Notes: a model not told the origin generated them from the letters alone. 64,000 nucleotides of DNA from Psychrobacter raelei (GCF_022631235.3 NZ_CP093310.2:248001-312000), one strand, 5' to 3'; shown: positions 37,984-46,713, counted from the first letter of the stretch. Made by a program: numbers and translations.

Positions 37984-37987
37984 TAGC
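37980..37987. repeat. Right copy of the 8 bp target duplication CTAATAGC
   Basis: The same octamer as at 10789-10796. The left copy borders the IS66 left end and this one borders the antiporter fragment. Confidence 0.9.
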
Positions 37988-38154
37988 ATTTGTTCTGCAA
38001 GATAGTTTGCCATCCATGCTATGATTACATCGTCATCGTCCTTGCTGAAACTGGCAAGTAACTTTTTACCTAAGTCGATAACTTTTTCTTGTGTCTCTAA
38101 GTCTTCCATCAGCAGATAAGATGAAGGTTTTGCTGTAAGGCAAGTTTCTGTCAT
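37980..38154 (-). pseudogene. 5' part of the host gene split by the 27 kb insertion
   Basis: It starts at 38152-38154 with GAAGGA about 9-14 bases upstream. The N-terminus reads LETQEKVIDLGKKLLASFSK and then WMANYLAEQMLL. Beyond 37980 the frame runs into the antisense of the antiporter fragment, which is foreign. The true continuation is at 10788 and below, beginning AENGCNEAKKEC. An IS3 element starts 24 bases upstream of the start codon, so the native promoter is probably lost or moved. Confidence 0.85.
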
Positions 38155-38227
38155 TATTTATTTTCCTTCTATACGATTGAACCGCCCCGGGATTGTCGGA
38201 GACTCAATTTTCTGAGAGAATACGACA

Positions 38228-38545
38228 ATGAAAACACGAAACTATACCCCTGAAATGAAAGAGCGAGCCGTCCGTATGCTAATTGAAGCTAAAGACGACT
38301 ACCCATCCACCTGGTCAGCCATCAAAGCTATAGCACCAAAGATAGGTTGCACACCTGAGACCCTACGATCATGGCATAAAAAGCACGTAGATAAAACCAT
38401 TCCTGCAAACATTCAAGCTCAAAGCCAAGCGGAGCGTATCAAAGAGCTTGAACGTGAGAACAGAGAGTTAAAGCAAGCCAATGAGATTATAAAGAAAGCA
38501 GCCGCTTTTTTCGCCCAGGCGGAGCTCGACCGCAAACCCAAGTAA
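38228..38545 (+). CDS. IS3-family transposase OrfA
   Basis: A 105-residue protein with the helix-turn-helix start NYTPEMKERAVRMLIEAKDD and IGCTPETLRSWHKKHVDK, then a leucine-zipper segment and KKAAAFFAQAELDRKPK. T TTT TTC at 38506-38512 is a classic -1 slippery heptamer in the orfA frame. The stop overlaps the orfB ATG as TAATG. Confidence 0.92.
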   Translation: MKTRNYTPEMKERAVRMLIEAKDDYPSTWSAIKAIAPKIGCTPETLRSWHKKHVDKTIPANIQAQSQAERIKELERENRELKQANEIIKKAAAFFAQAELDRKPK

Positions 38546-39447
38546 TGGTTGATTTTATTGACGACCACAAACAACAATATGGAGTCGAGCCAATCTGTAG
38601 AGTACTACCGATTGCTCCATCCACATACTATCGTGTTAAAGAGCTAGAAGAAAGTCCTGAAAAGCGTTCACAGCGTAGTCAGCATGACGACTTCTATCTT
38701 AATGAGATTAAACGTATTTGGAAGGACAGCAAATGCCGATACGGCGCTCGTAAAGTCTGGAAACAGTTGAAGGCAGAGGGTATACATCCTGCACGTTGCA
38801 CTGTAGAGCGGTTAATGCGTCAGCATGGTATGCAGGGTATTTGGCGAGGTAAGGGTAAGGTAACCACTAAGTCTCGTGATGATCAAAAGCGTGCTGATGA
38901 TTTAGTTAATCGTAACTTTAATGCCCATCGCCCTAACCAGCTATGGGTTGCTGACTTTACTTACGTTAAAACATTGAGTGGTTGGGTCTATACTGCCTTT
39001 ATCATTGATGTGTTTGCTCGCGCTATCGTTGGTTGGAAAGTATCAGATCGAATGAACACGGATATGGTGATGGCAGCGTTAAATCAAGCCATTGCAGACA
39101 GAAACCATCCTAAAGATGTCATTCATCATAGTGATCGCGGCGTTCAGTACTTATCCATTCGCTATACGGATAAGATGGCTGATTCTGGCGTTATTGCATC
39201 TGTTGGTACAACCGGTGATTCATACGATAATGCGTTAGCTGAAACGGTTAACGGGCTTTATAAAACAGAGGTGATTGAATATTTAAAACAGCAGTGGCGG
39301 GATGCGTATGATGTTGAATTAGCAACCCTTGAATGGGTCGATTGGTTTAACAAAACTCGCATTCATAGTACGATTGGTTATGTGTCGCCTTTTGAGTTTG
39401 AGAGACGATACTATGATAGCCTTAATGAGTCAGACAAAGCTGCCTGA
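38545..39447 (+). CDS. IS3-family transposase OrfB
   Basis: The 300-residue product starts MVDFIDDHKQQYGVEPICRV, the usual OrfB start. It carries the DDE residues in VADFTYVKTLSGWVYTAFI, HHSDRGVQYLS and DNALAETVNGLYKTEVI. It ends with WFNKTRIHSTIGYVSPFEFE. It is intact. It can be made alone by coupling at TAATG or fused to OrfA by frameshift. Confidence 0.93.
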   Translation: MVDFIDDHKQQYGVEPICRVLPIAPSTYYRVKELEESPEKRSQRSQHDDFYLNEIKRIWKDSKCRYGARKVWKQLKAEGIHPARCTVERLMRQHGMQGIWRGKGKVTTKSRDDQKRADDLVNRNFNAHRPNQLWVADFTYVKTLSGWVYTAFIIDVFARAIVGWKVSDRMNTDMVMAALNQAIADRNHPKDVIHHSDRGVQYLSIRYTDKMADSGVIASVGTTGDSYDNALAETVNGLYKTEVIEYLKQQWRDAYDVELATLEWVDWFNKTRIHSTIGYVSPFEFERRYYDSLNESDKAA

Positions 39448-39539
39448 CTCAAGCAATCAACTCTCCGATATAGTCGGGGCGGTTCATGTTGTTAGTGTTC
39501 ACTATTTATTTCTACTCGTAAGTTTCCCATTGAAAGTGA

Positions 39540-39745
39540 CGTACTATGTGTACGATATATAGCTGAACCTGAGCATTGGGGTAAACAGTATTAATAGCAT
39601 AAGGAAGTCCCATAAACCATCAATACAGGCAATGAGAGGATGTCTTGCACCCCTCGGTTCTGTTGCTCAGTTAGAATACCTAGCGAGGACTTAGTGCCCT
39701 CATTCTCTGATAACCATATACCAAGTAACTCTTTTTTAGACCTCT
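39540..39745 (-). pseudogene. IS256-family transposase remnant
   Basis: The minus strand encodes KELLGIWLSENEGTK and NRGVQDIL. After shifts of frame it continues LIACIDGLWDF and then AINTVYPNAQVQLYIVHIVR. This order matches the middle of the Mutator (IS256) transposase. At least two frameshifts and both ends missing show that it is dead. It lies between the second IS3 and an IS5 remnant. Confidence 0.72.
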
Positions 39746-40479
39746 TTCGAAACCTCAAACTGGGTATGATAAACTGGTATAAACCCATAATAACTAATAG
39801 GGGTTATGAAGTACCAGAACCTAAAAACAAAAGCACCTGAAGCATTTCGTCGTTACACAGGCATTACCCCAGATGTATTTGAATGTTATACATAGCATAC
39901 TCAAACAAGCTTATAACATAAAGCATGCCAAAGGGGGAAGAAAACCCAAACTATGCGTAGCAGACCAGTTAATTATGACTCTTAGCTACTATAGAGAATA
40001 CCGAACTAAGTTTCACCTTGCTCAAGACTATGAAATATCAGAAAGCAGCGTCTGTAAAACCATAAAATGGGTTGAAAGCACCTTAGTTAAAGACTCCAAC
40101 CTATCGCTACCGAGTAAAAAAGAGTTGTGGCAAAATCCAAATACCGAGGTTGTACTGATTGATGCCACTGAAATTCCCGTATAACGTCAAAAAAAAGGCA
40201 AAGACGATACTATTCAGGTAAAAAGAAAAGGCACACCCTAAAGGCTCAAGTGGCTGTTGATAAACAACATAGCCAAAAGATTATTTGCAACGATTTTTCG
40301 ACAGGAAGCTGCCACGATTTTACCTTGTTTAAACATACTTACTTAGCTATCAGCCAAGATAAAATACTCAAAATAGATTTAGGCTATCAAGGCATTCAAC
40401 AATATCATAAAAATAGCGTATTACCCTTAAAGCATAGCAAGCATAATCCATTGACTAAAGCAGACAAACAAGCCAATAG
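39739..40479 (+). pseudogene. IS5-family transposase remnant
   Basis: GACCTCTTTCGAAA near 39740 looks like an IS5-type left end. The transposase starts at 39806 (MKYQNLKTKAPEAFRRYTG), meets a frame break at about 39885, and continues KGGRKPKLCVADQLIMTLSY and EVVLIDATEIPV. It hits TAA at 40182, shifts frame near 40205, and ends around NPLTKADKQANR. The right part of the element is missing; an IS66 end is joined on at 40480. Confidence 0.78.
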
Positions 40480-40499
40480 GGGGTTGGTCGGATGCTTAC
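40480..40499. repeat. Orphan IS66 right end
   Basis: GGGGTTGGTCGGATGCTTAC is identical to the right inverted repeat at 13414-13433, with the same ATAG word just before it but one extra G. The rest of the IS66 is absent and IS5 remnant DNA is fused at its inner side. It lies 11 bases from the stop of the 1043-residue recombinase gene. Confidence 0.85.
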
Positions 40500-40510
40500 G
40501 AAAAAATCCA

Positions 40511-43500
40511 TTAACCACTTAACCCTTCAACTATCAATAAAAAATGTAGCACATACTTCATTAAAGCTGAAGATTGATTTTTCTTAGATTTTACAGGGCT
40601 AATAACGGATAATGCATAGCCATTGTAATTATCATCAGTGGTGATAGTACCTCTAAAATCTGGATAATTAGCTTTGAGATCTTCAGTTTTATTAAGTGTA
40701 TCTTCACTGTCAACCAAAGAGCTCATCGTTCTTTTTTTCTTTTCATTGTTTTGAGACTTATACCTGATACTACAGACATTTATTCGCCAATAATGACTAG
40801 GTAATATCCGGCACATAACCTTTAAGTACTTGTAAAACAATTGCTTTTCTTTAAAAGGAAAACGAATTTCACTTTTTGAGGTATTCACTTTGTCATAGAA
40901 CACTTTTAGCATGTCTTTTACATCTCGCCTGCTCGATGGGTCAGCATATAGCGTTTCAAGATTATCAAAACATAATTGCAGTAATGCATTATCTTCGCGA
41001 TAATGGAGGGGTGTCGGGGCAATTAATATATGCTCTGACTTCTGCTTGCGATCTTTAGATATTAGTTTGTGATTGAGATTACCTTTTGAATCAGTCACTA
41101 AATTTAACGCACGCTCATATAACCTAAGTGCATCATCATAATTAAAGTTTAAACTACTTGCCTCGCTAACAGGCTGTCCGTCTTCAATATCATGAAGTAG
41201 CTTCTCAATCACTTCACGATTATAAATGCCGAAAACAGCCGAAACTTTTTGATTGTTGCTACTAGTATTTGAATCATGAGAGTCTTTATTGACCTTATTA
41301 CAAATAGTTATGGTTGTACTTAATTGTTCAAGCTTAATCTTCCTATTTATGTAATGTCTGATTTGGCTTAAATCGACTGTATTTTCTTTGGCGTCAACAG
41401 CTAGTTTATTATGCTGATAGAGCTTGTTTCGATTAGTATTAATCAACTTGTAAACAATATGTGAAGGAAGTGTTAAGTTTGCTTGTTGTAGCTGATAACT
41501 GGCAATAATATCTGCTGTATGAATGTAGGAGCTAAAGGTTGTATTTAAGTCAGCATGACCTGCAAATTCCATCAAAGCATCCCAGTAGTTTGTTGAAACC
41601 TTGCGCACTTTGCCTAAAAAATGCTGTCTAATGGTAGTAAGTTGATTTTCATTATAGTCAATAAAATACTTTGCGATATTGTAATCACTACGCAAAATAA
41701 CCGCCATATTAGAGATGGCATTATGCCTAAAGGCATGTAAGGTAATATCACGATATATAGTATCTGCTAATATTTTTTTAATAGGCTGCTCAATGCTATG
41801 TCGAGAGAGTATCTTTGACTGATATTGATAAGTAAATAAATAATTAATATTTTGAGTACGTCTAGAATTTAAAAACTTTTTAAACTGCTCAAGCTCGTCA
41901 TCTAGCAGTAGTACTGATAAATAAATACGCCTTGTATCGTCATCAGATTTTAAGGAGCGGTATGGATTGGATCGTACAATAATATTGTACTCACTAAAGC
42001 TTTGATTGTCATATTCGATATCCTTGACCTGAAGACCGAGTATCTCGCTAATTCGCATTCCAGTACGATATAGTAGTGTCACCACTATATTTAAGAGCTG
42101 CTTATAATAATCGCTTATACCATGTTGGTTTGAAATGCTACTTTGTAGTACTTGATAAACCTGATATGGAATTAGGTAGCTTGAGACGATTTGAGGATCG
42201 CCACCACCTCGTAAATCGATGTCAGGTGCCTTAAAATGTCTTTTTAAACTACTATGTAATGAGCAAATTACAGTGGTTGTATATCCAATCCTATTCTGAT
42301 TTTTATTCGCAAGAATTTCATCATATATGAAGTGATAATTATGTTTTGACCATCCAAAAAAATCAGTATCACGTGTGCTTGCAATAAAGTCATTACCTAT
42401 GTCTGATAAGTACCTTTTTAAAGTACTGATTTTATTACCAGTGGTATGCAAATCTATTATCCAAGTCACTAATCGTATTTGATTTGGAAATAAAGGTTCA
42501 GTTAGCAGTTGTTCTAGTTTGGCTCTAATTTTTTTGGCGTCAGAATTTAGTATGCTTCGAACATCTTTTACGATATCTGACTTGAATTGCTGTGAATTAT
42601 CGTCAGTACTTCTCAGTTCATCTTTGCTTTCAATAGTTAGTTTTTCTATATCATTGTTAGACAGTACAGCTTTAGGTTGTTTTATTTTTTGAAAATAGCG
42701 CAGTAACTGTTCTTGAGTTATGGATGTTTGGTTTTGATTGCCTAATAGAACTTGAACAAGTTGTATATCGAGTCTAACCTTTGGGAGGGTTTGCCAGTAT
42801 ACTGAGTTATGCTTCAGGTATTCAGACTTATGAATAGACTTTACTGTAAATCCCTCGCCTGTAAACTCACCCAATCGCTTTATAACTTGATGATACTTAG
42901 GGAAAGAATCACTTCCTGTTTGATGTTGTATCTTGTACAACCATAAACGACTAATATCATCAATAATAACTAATCGAGTAATGTACAACTGTTGTAGTGA
43001 ATCATTAAGTATTTTAATTTCATTAGCATAAAAAGGTGATTCAATTTTAATTGGTAAACACAACATATCATCAAACAACTGATAAACAGGCTTGTCCTCA
43101 GCCATATATTCATAAATGGCTTTAAGTATTTTGTCATCACTGTATCCAGCAAAACTAACTAATGAAAATAAAAACCAGCTAATACTATCAAGTAATGAGA
43201 ATTTGTTTTTTTGACACCACGTGTCAATGGCATTGTTTGCTACCTCTTGAGCTTGCGATAAATATAAAAAGCTATCTAAATCATTAATATTCTTAGGGCG
43301 ACTGACTCGAGATGCTATGACAGGCTCTGGGAAAGGAGGAAGATTAAGGGTCTTACGTTTTTGATTTATCTTTTCGAAAAAACGTTTGCGTTCAAACAAA
43401 GCAAACGGAATAAATTTTGTTGGAACGCATTTTTTTAACTGCTCCAGAATATCATCATATAGCTGATTGATATCGTCATCGCTGATATTTTCTTGTGTGT

Positions 43501-43642
43501 TTTGAACACAAAAGGTTTGCCATAAGGTTTCGCAAAGAATTTTACACTGCTCTATTGCTTCTTGACGTTGTTTTTTGCGTTGGGATGATCGTCTTTCATG
43601 ACCAAACAACTCATTGTCACTATTTTTTATATTTGAACTCAT
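40511..43642 (-). CDS. Very large tyrosine recombinase-like protein (1043 residues), third gene of the trio
   Basis: The catalytic domain is in the middle (about residues 490-725): Arg in LLYRTGMRISEILGLQVKDI, the His-x-x-Arg of HAFRHNAISNM, and Gly-His with Tyr in EFAGHADLNTTFSSYIHTA. All main catalytic residues are therefore present. About 490 residues before and 320 after have no motif I recognise. It overlaps the middle gene by 4 bases (ATGA). The size is far above a normal integrase (300-450). Candidate relatives are the gamma-mobile-trio proteins or Tn554-type TnpA/B/C, not confirmed. The stop lies 11 bases from an orphan IS66 end, so the C-terminus could be altered. Confidence 0.8.
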   Translation of the reverse strand: MSSNIKNSDNELFGHERRSSQRKKQRQEAIEQCKILCETLWQTFCVQNTQENISDDDINQLYDDILEQLKKCVPTKFIPFALFERKRFFEKINQKRKTLNLPPFPEPVIASRVSRPKNINDLDSFLYLSQAQEVANNAIDTWCQKNKFSLLDSISWFLFSLVSFAGYSDDKILKAIYEYMAEDKPVYQLFDDMLCLPIKIESPFYANEIKILNDSLQQLYITRLVIIDDISRLWLYKIQHQTGSDSFPKYHQVIKRLGEFTGEGFTVKSIHKSEYLKHNSVYWQTLPKVRLDIQLVQVLLGNQNQTSITQEQLLRYFQKIKQPKAVLSNNDIEKLTIESKDELRSTDDNSQQFKSDIVKDVRSILNSDAKKIRAKLEQLLTEPLFPNQIRLVTWIIDLHTTGNKISTLKRYLSDIGNDFIASTRDTDFFGWSKHNYHFIYDEILANKNQNRIGYTTTVICSLHSSLKRHFKAPDIDLRGGGDPQIVSSYLIPYQVYQVLQSSISNQHGISDYYKQLLNIVVTLLYRTGMRISEILGLQVKDIEYDNQSFSEYNIIVRSNPYRSLKSDDDTRRIYLSVLLLDDELEQFKKFLNSRRTQNINYLFTYQYQSKILSRHSIEQPIKKILADTIYRDITLHAFRHNAISNMAVILRSDYNIAKYFIDYNENQLTTIRQHFLGKVRKVSTNYWDALMEFAGHADLNTTFSSYIHTADIIASYQLQQANLTLPSHIVYKLINTNRNKLYQHNKLAVDAKENTVDLSQIRHYINRKIKLEQLSTTITICNKVNKDSHDSNTSSNNQKVSAVFGIYNREVIEKLLHDIEDGQPVSEASSLNFNYDDALRLYERALNLVTDSKGNLNHKLISKDRKQKSEHILIAPTPLHYREDNALLQLCFDNLETLYADPSSRRDVKDMLKVFYDKVNTSKSEIRFPFKEKQLFYKYLKVMCRILPSHYWRINVCSIRYKSQNNEKKKRTMSSLVDSEDTLNKTEDLKANYPDFRGTITTDDNYNGYALSVISPVKSKKNQSSALMKYVLHFLLIVEGLSG

Positions 43643-45885
43643 AAAGCTACCTGCTCAAGCTGAAGCTCATCGGCTAGTTTTTGGTAGATATCTTTAACAG
43701 CTATGATGTCACCAATACTAAGAGAGGATTGTTTGCGCCATGCTTCTTGACCCATCATTTCATGACCAAAAATCGCGAGGACAAGAGACTCGTCTACTCC
43801 TTGTTCATGCAAAAATCGTTGACCAACATGGCGTGTCCAGTCAACTTTAAATCTTAGATTGTCTGACAGTTCTTTTGCAACAATACCAGGACGTAGTGAA
43901 TGGAATTCATTATGAGAGTCAATATAATTTAATAATGGTCGTTCTGAGTTGAGTATTTTTAAAACGTCATTTCTTAATTGTGGCTCTAAATACTTATAGC
44001 TGGTTGCAAACTGTTCTAAATACGACATAAAGCTTTCAATGGCAGATGCTAAAAAAGAACAAATAGGTATCAACCGTTGAGAGTTACTAGTTGCTCGTTC
44101 CTCTTTATCCGAAATCCATGCTAACCCAGCAGTTAAGTTGAACTGATTTATAAATCCTGGCGCACCCTCTACTGCTCTTACAGAGGTTAATAACAGTGAG
44201 ATATGCCAAAGCCATAAGTTGTAAGCGTTAAACTTTTTGATGAAATCAGTAGTGGTGATAACCTTTTTACGTAGATGTTCGATAAATAAACTTACAATAG
44301 GGTAGTCTGGGCTATTTTGACTACCAATTGAATCTTTTGTTAGTTTAACCTCATCTAAATAGTTAAATGCTAATTGTCGGTTATGACAGCGCTTAGTTAG
44401 TATATCAATGGCCTTGGCATATGCTTGCTTAACTTCTTCAATAGGGTGTGAGCAGTACCAAAGGTCCGCCCGTTTTTTAGTATTACGAGTGGTAATGATT
44501 GACGCGATTTGAGTGGTTGTCACCTCCTGCGTGAGAATAGTGTATAGAGATTTTTCAATACGACCTAGGCTTAGTAAAGGCAGTTCTAACTCCTTTTTTA
44601 ATTTGGCTATAATTTCATTAATAAGATGGTTATCTGGATAGCCCTTATAGGTTAAGAATGTACCTAATGCTATAGGAATAGGCAGTTGAAATTGAGTCAC
44701 ACGATTAGCGATGACTAATTGTACGCCTGGTGTTTTGATCCGAAGTGGGGTGATATCAAGATGAATAATAAAATCAAAATTTGATTTTCGCGCACTGATT
44801 CCGATAATACTTTTACTATTTTCATTTATATCTTGCGCCAACTGTGACACAGAGTGACCTGTATATAATGATAGAAGCAAATATACTATCGCTCTTTTTG
44901 TTTCTCTCTTACTATCTGGACCATTATCTTCAAACCACTGCCACAATTTAGTGCAAATATTTTGTATAACGCTGATTGGTAGTAGCCTAATATTACTACT
45001 GATAAATCGCTCATTTTTATTGGCATGAGCAAATTTAGACTGAGTACGACGATAAATTAGATTGGCTGAATACTTTTCAGTATTTGTTACTGTGCTTTGT
45101 TTTATATAGGTAAAGTCTGGTACTGGATTATCCAGCCTTTCACGATTAACATCATTATGATCATCAGTTTCCTCATAGATAGTTGTCGATACTAATTCAT
45201 CAGTATCTTCATCAATATTATCTATATACTCATATTCAGTTTTTGGTTCATTAAGCTTGCTTATCGAACGTTTTTTTCTACCAGTGATATTGCGAGTTAT
45301 TTTGTTTCTTTTATTGAATGCAAAATCGATAGTTCTATATATCTTCAAAAATGAAATGAGATTTGGATCGTTCTGTTTTTCAAGCTGCTGATGATAAGAC
45401 TCAAAGTTATAATAAGTTTTTTCTAAGGTGTCGCTTTGCAGTTCCTTATAGCAATATTGCCAGATGATGTGATTATGGCTTGATGGATTGATCCATTTTC
45501 TCGCTTCAGTTGTCGTCTCTTTTATCCGCTGTGGTAAATCGTGTTCTACAAAATAAATAAGCAGGTGACAAAGTTTAGCTATCCATAGCCATTCTTGAGA
45601 AGGGTTTTTTATATCAAGTGTTTGAAGTTGATGCGTGCTGGCTAAAAATGTGCGAGTTAGATTTTCAGTCTTAGTTAAATTGCCACTGTAGGACTCGAAT
45701 ATATTTTTGAGCGTGTCTTTGGTCAAGATAGTGGGTTGTCTAACTTCAACACCAAATCTTACAGATATGCCCGTAAAATCAGAAGGGGCTATGCTAGCAA
45801 TTGTTAAAAAAAAGCCTTTTAGGTCGTCAGTATATTCATCTTCTGTTGGAGGTATTAGCGTATTAACCATGTCATTTAAGATCAT
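43639..45885 (-). CDS. Recombinase-like protein with an apparently missing nucleophile (748 residues), second gene of the trio
   Basis: The C-terminal part (about 565-735) aligns by eye with tyrosine recombinases: Arg in LLLTSVRAVEGAPG, Arg-Leu-Ile-Pro in NSQRLIPICSF, Arg-His in DWTRHVGQRFLHEQGV, and Gly-His in AIFGHEMMGQEAWRKQS. Where the nucleophile tyrosine is expected the sequence has EAWRKQSSLS with no tyrosine. The N-terminal 300 residues include a basic KKR-rich stretch and an acidic stretch. It overlaps the first gene by 14 bases and the third by 4. It may act as a structural partner of the catalytically complete third protein. Confidence 0.72.
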   Translation of the reverse strand: MILNDMVNTLIPPTEDEYTDDLKGFFLTIASIAPSDFTGISVRFGVEVRQPTILTKDTLKNIFESYSGNLTKTENLTRTFLASTHQLQTLDIKNPSQEWLWIAKLCHLLIYFVEHDLPQRIKETTTEARKWINPSSHNHIIWQYCYKELQSDTLEKTYYNFESYHQQLEKQNDPNLISFLKIYRTIDFAFNKRNKITRNITGRKKRSISKLNEPKTEYEYIDNIDEDTDELVSTTIYEETDDHNDVNRERLDNPVPDFTYIKQSTVTNTEKYSANLIYRRTQSKFAHANKNERFISSNIRLLPISVIQNICTKLWQWFEDNGPDSKRETKRAIVYLLLSLYTGHSVSQLAQDINENSKSIIGISARKSNFDFIIHLDITPLRIKTPGVQLVIANRVTQFQLPIPIALGTFLTYKGYPDNHLINEIIAKLKKELELPLLSLGRIEKSLYTILTQEVTTTQIASIITTRNTKKRADLWYCSHPIEEVKQAYAKAIDILTKRCHNRQLAFNYLDEVKLTKDSIGSQNSPDYPIVSLFIEHLRKKVITTTDFIKKFNAYNLWLWHISLLLTSVRAVEGAPGFINQFNLTAGLAWISDKEERATSNSQRLIPICSFLASAIESFMSYLEQFATSYKYLEPQLRNDVLKILNSERPLLNYIDSHNEFHSLRPGIVAKELSDNLRFKVDWTRHVGQRFLHEQGVDESLVLAIFGHEMMGQEAWRKQSSLSIGDIIAVKDIYQKLADELQLEQVAL

Positions 45886-46429
45886 TACGTACCTCTTGAA
45901 TTAAATCAGAAAAAGAAGGGAGTTGATGAGTATTTAATCCACCATGCTTTTGCAAGCGATAATCATATTTATAACGTGGCATTCCTCTTATATCTAATAT
46001 GTGCTGAATAGTGAAGCTCCCACCAAAAAAGTATTCTTGAATATGTTTCGGGATAATATTTTTAAAACTATGTAAAAGCTCAAAATTAAGTGGCTCTGAC
46101 ATTACTAAGTGGTTCAACAAATACTCCCATGCCCGTCTTTCAATATCAGCATTACTGATATCTATACGCCGGATAGATAGTTTATCTCCATACGAAATTG
46201 AACTAAGCGTTTCAAAGTCATCAAAAAAAAGATAGTTGTTTCTATATTCAGTTATTTCGATTAACGGTATTTTAGGTTCAACCTTATTTTTGGCCATAAC
46301 TAAATTACCATGGACTGATTCACAGAAAATCTTGTATGGCACTTTAGCAAGTTTGTGTACCAAAAATCGATCATCAATTTTGATGGTTTTCACTGACTGC
46401 CTAATTTTGGCCTTTTTAGTTTTGGTCAT
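45872..46429 (-). CDS. First gene of the recombinase trio, unknown 185-residue protein
   Basis: It has a very basic start (MTKTKKAKIRQSVKTIKIDD) and then mixed alpha/beta sequence, with IPLIEITEYRNNYLFFDDFE in the middle. I recognise no domain. The 14-base overlap with the second gene and the shared strand make a tight three-gene operon ending next to attR. By analogy with other small-large-large mobile trios it may be a DNA-binding or loading factor. That role is inferred only from its position. Confidence 0.65.
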   Translation of the reverse strand: MTKTKKAKIRQSVKTIKIDDRFLVHKLAKVPYKIFCESVHGNLVMAKNKVEPKIPLIEITEYRNNYLFFDDFETLSSISYGDKLSIRRIDISNADIERRAWEYLLNHLVMSEPLNFELLHSFKNIIPKHIQEYFFGGSFTIQHILDIRGMPRYKYDYRLQKHGGLNTHQLPSFSDLIQEVRNDLK

Positions 46430-46586
46430 TTTAGTATAGCCATATATTAATTTGCGAAAATAAAGGGTAGGGGAGGGCCGATGTAATTTTAGGTTGGTGT
46501 CAATATACTATAAAATAAACGTGACAAAAAATATATAAATATTTTAAAGTGCTTTAAATTGCATGTAGTAAAATAAAAATAAAAAA

Positions 46587-46620
46587 ACCTATAAACCTTT
46601 AATATAAAGGGTTATAGGTT
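46587..46620 (-). terminator. Strong hairpin upstream of the trio
   Basis: AACCTATAA and TTATAGGTT form the outer stem, with CCTTT and AAAGG nested inside. On the minus strand a T run follows. It could insulate the trio from transcription entering from the right of the island. The remaining gap (46430-46652) is AT-rich and contains the arm-like CGTGACAAAA at 46520. Confidence 0.55.
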
Positions 46621-46652
46621 AAAGTGATTTTAAGTAACTTTGGTGGGTGACA

Positions 46653-46697
46653 TTGCCAAGGTCGGGGTCGCGAGTTCGAATCTCGTTTCCCGCTCCA
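46653..46697 (+). other. attR: 45 bp copy of the tRNA-Gly 3' part
   Basis: Identical over 45 bases to 3902-3946. It starts within the anticodon loop, so there is no acceptor 5' half or D-arm and this is not a tRNA gene. It is the displaced original 3' end of the target tRNA, still followed by a native-looking terminator. Confidence 0.9.
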
Positions 46698-46713
46698 AAT
46701 TCGCTCTTAGAGC

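Larger units (their letters stand above)
38178..39486. mobile_element. IS3-family insertion sequence (second), 1.31 kb
   Basis: Terminal inverted repeats begin TGAACCGCCCCG at both ends (38178 inward and 39486 inward) and share TCGGAGA a few bases further in. It holds orfA and orfB on the plus strand. It belongs to a different IS3 subgroup from the copy at 8982. I see no target duplication (GAT left, TGT right). Confidence 0.88.

Noticed and set aside
37900-38154. An intact 84-residue gene
   Set aside because: Its last 25 or so residues are the antisense of the antiporter fragment; only the part down to 37980 is native.
37430-40500. A second IS66 copy closing a composite transposon at the right of the adhesin
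   Set aside because: No IS66 end occurs at 37979. The orphan IS66 end at 40480 lies beyond the split gene and the second IS3, so it is not the partner of this event.
46653-46697. A third tRNA-Gly gene
   Set aside because: Only the anticodon 3' side, T-arm and acceptor 3' strand are present; the 5' half is missing.
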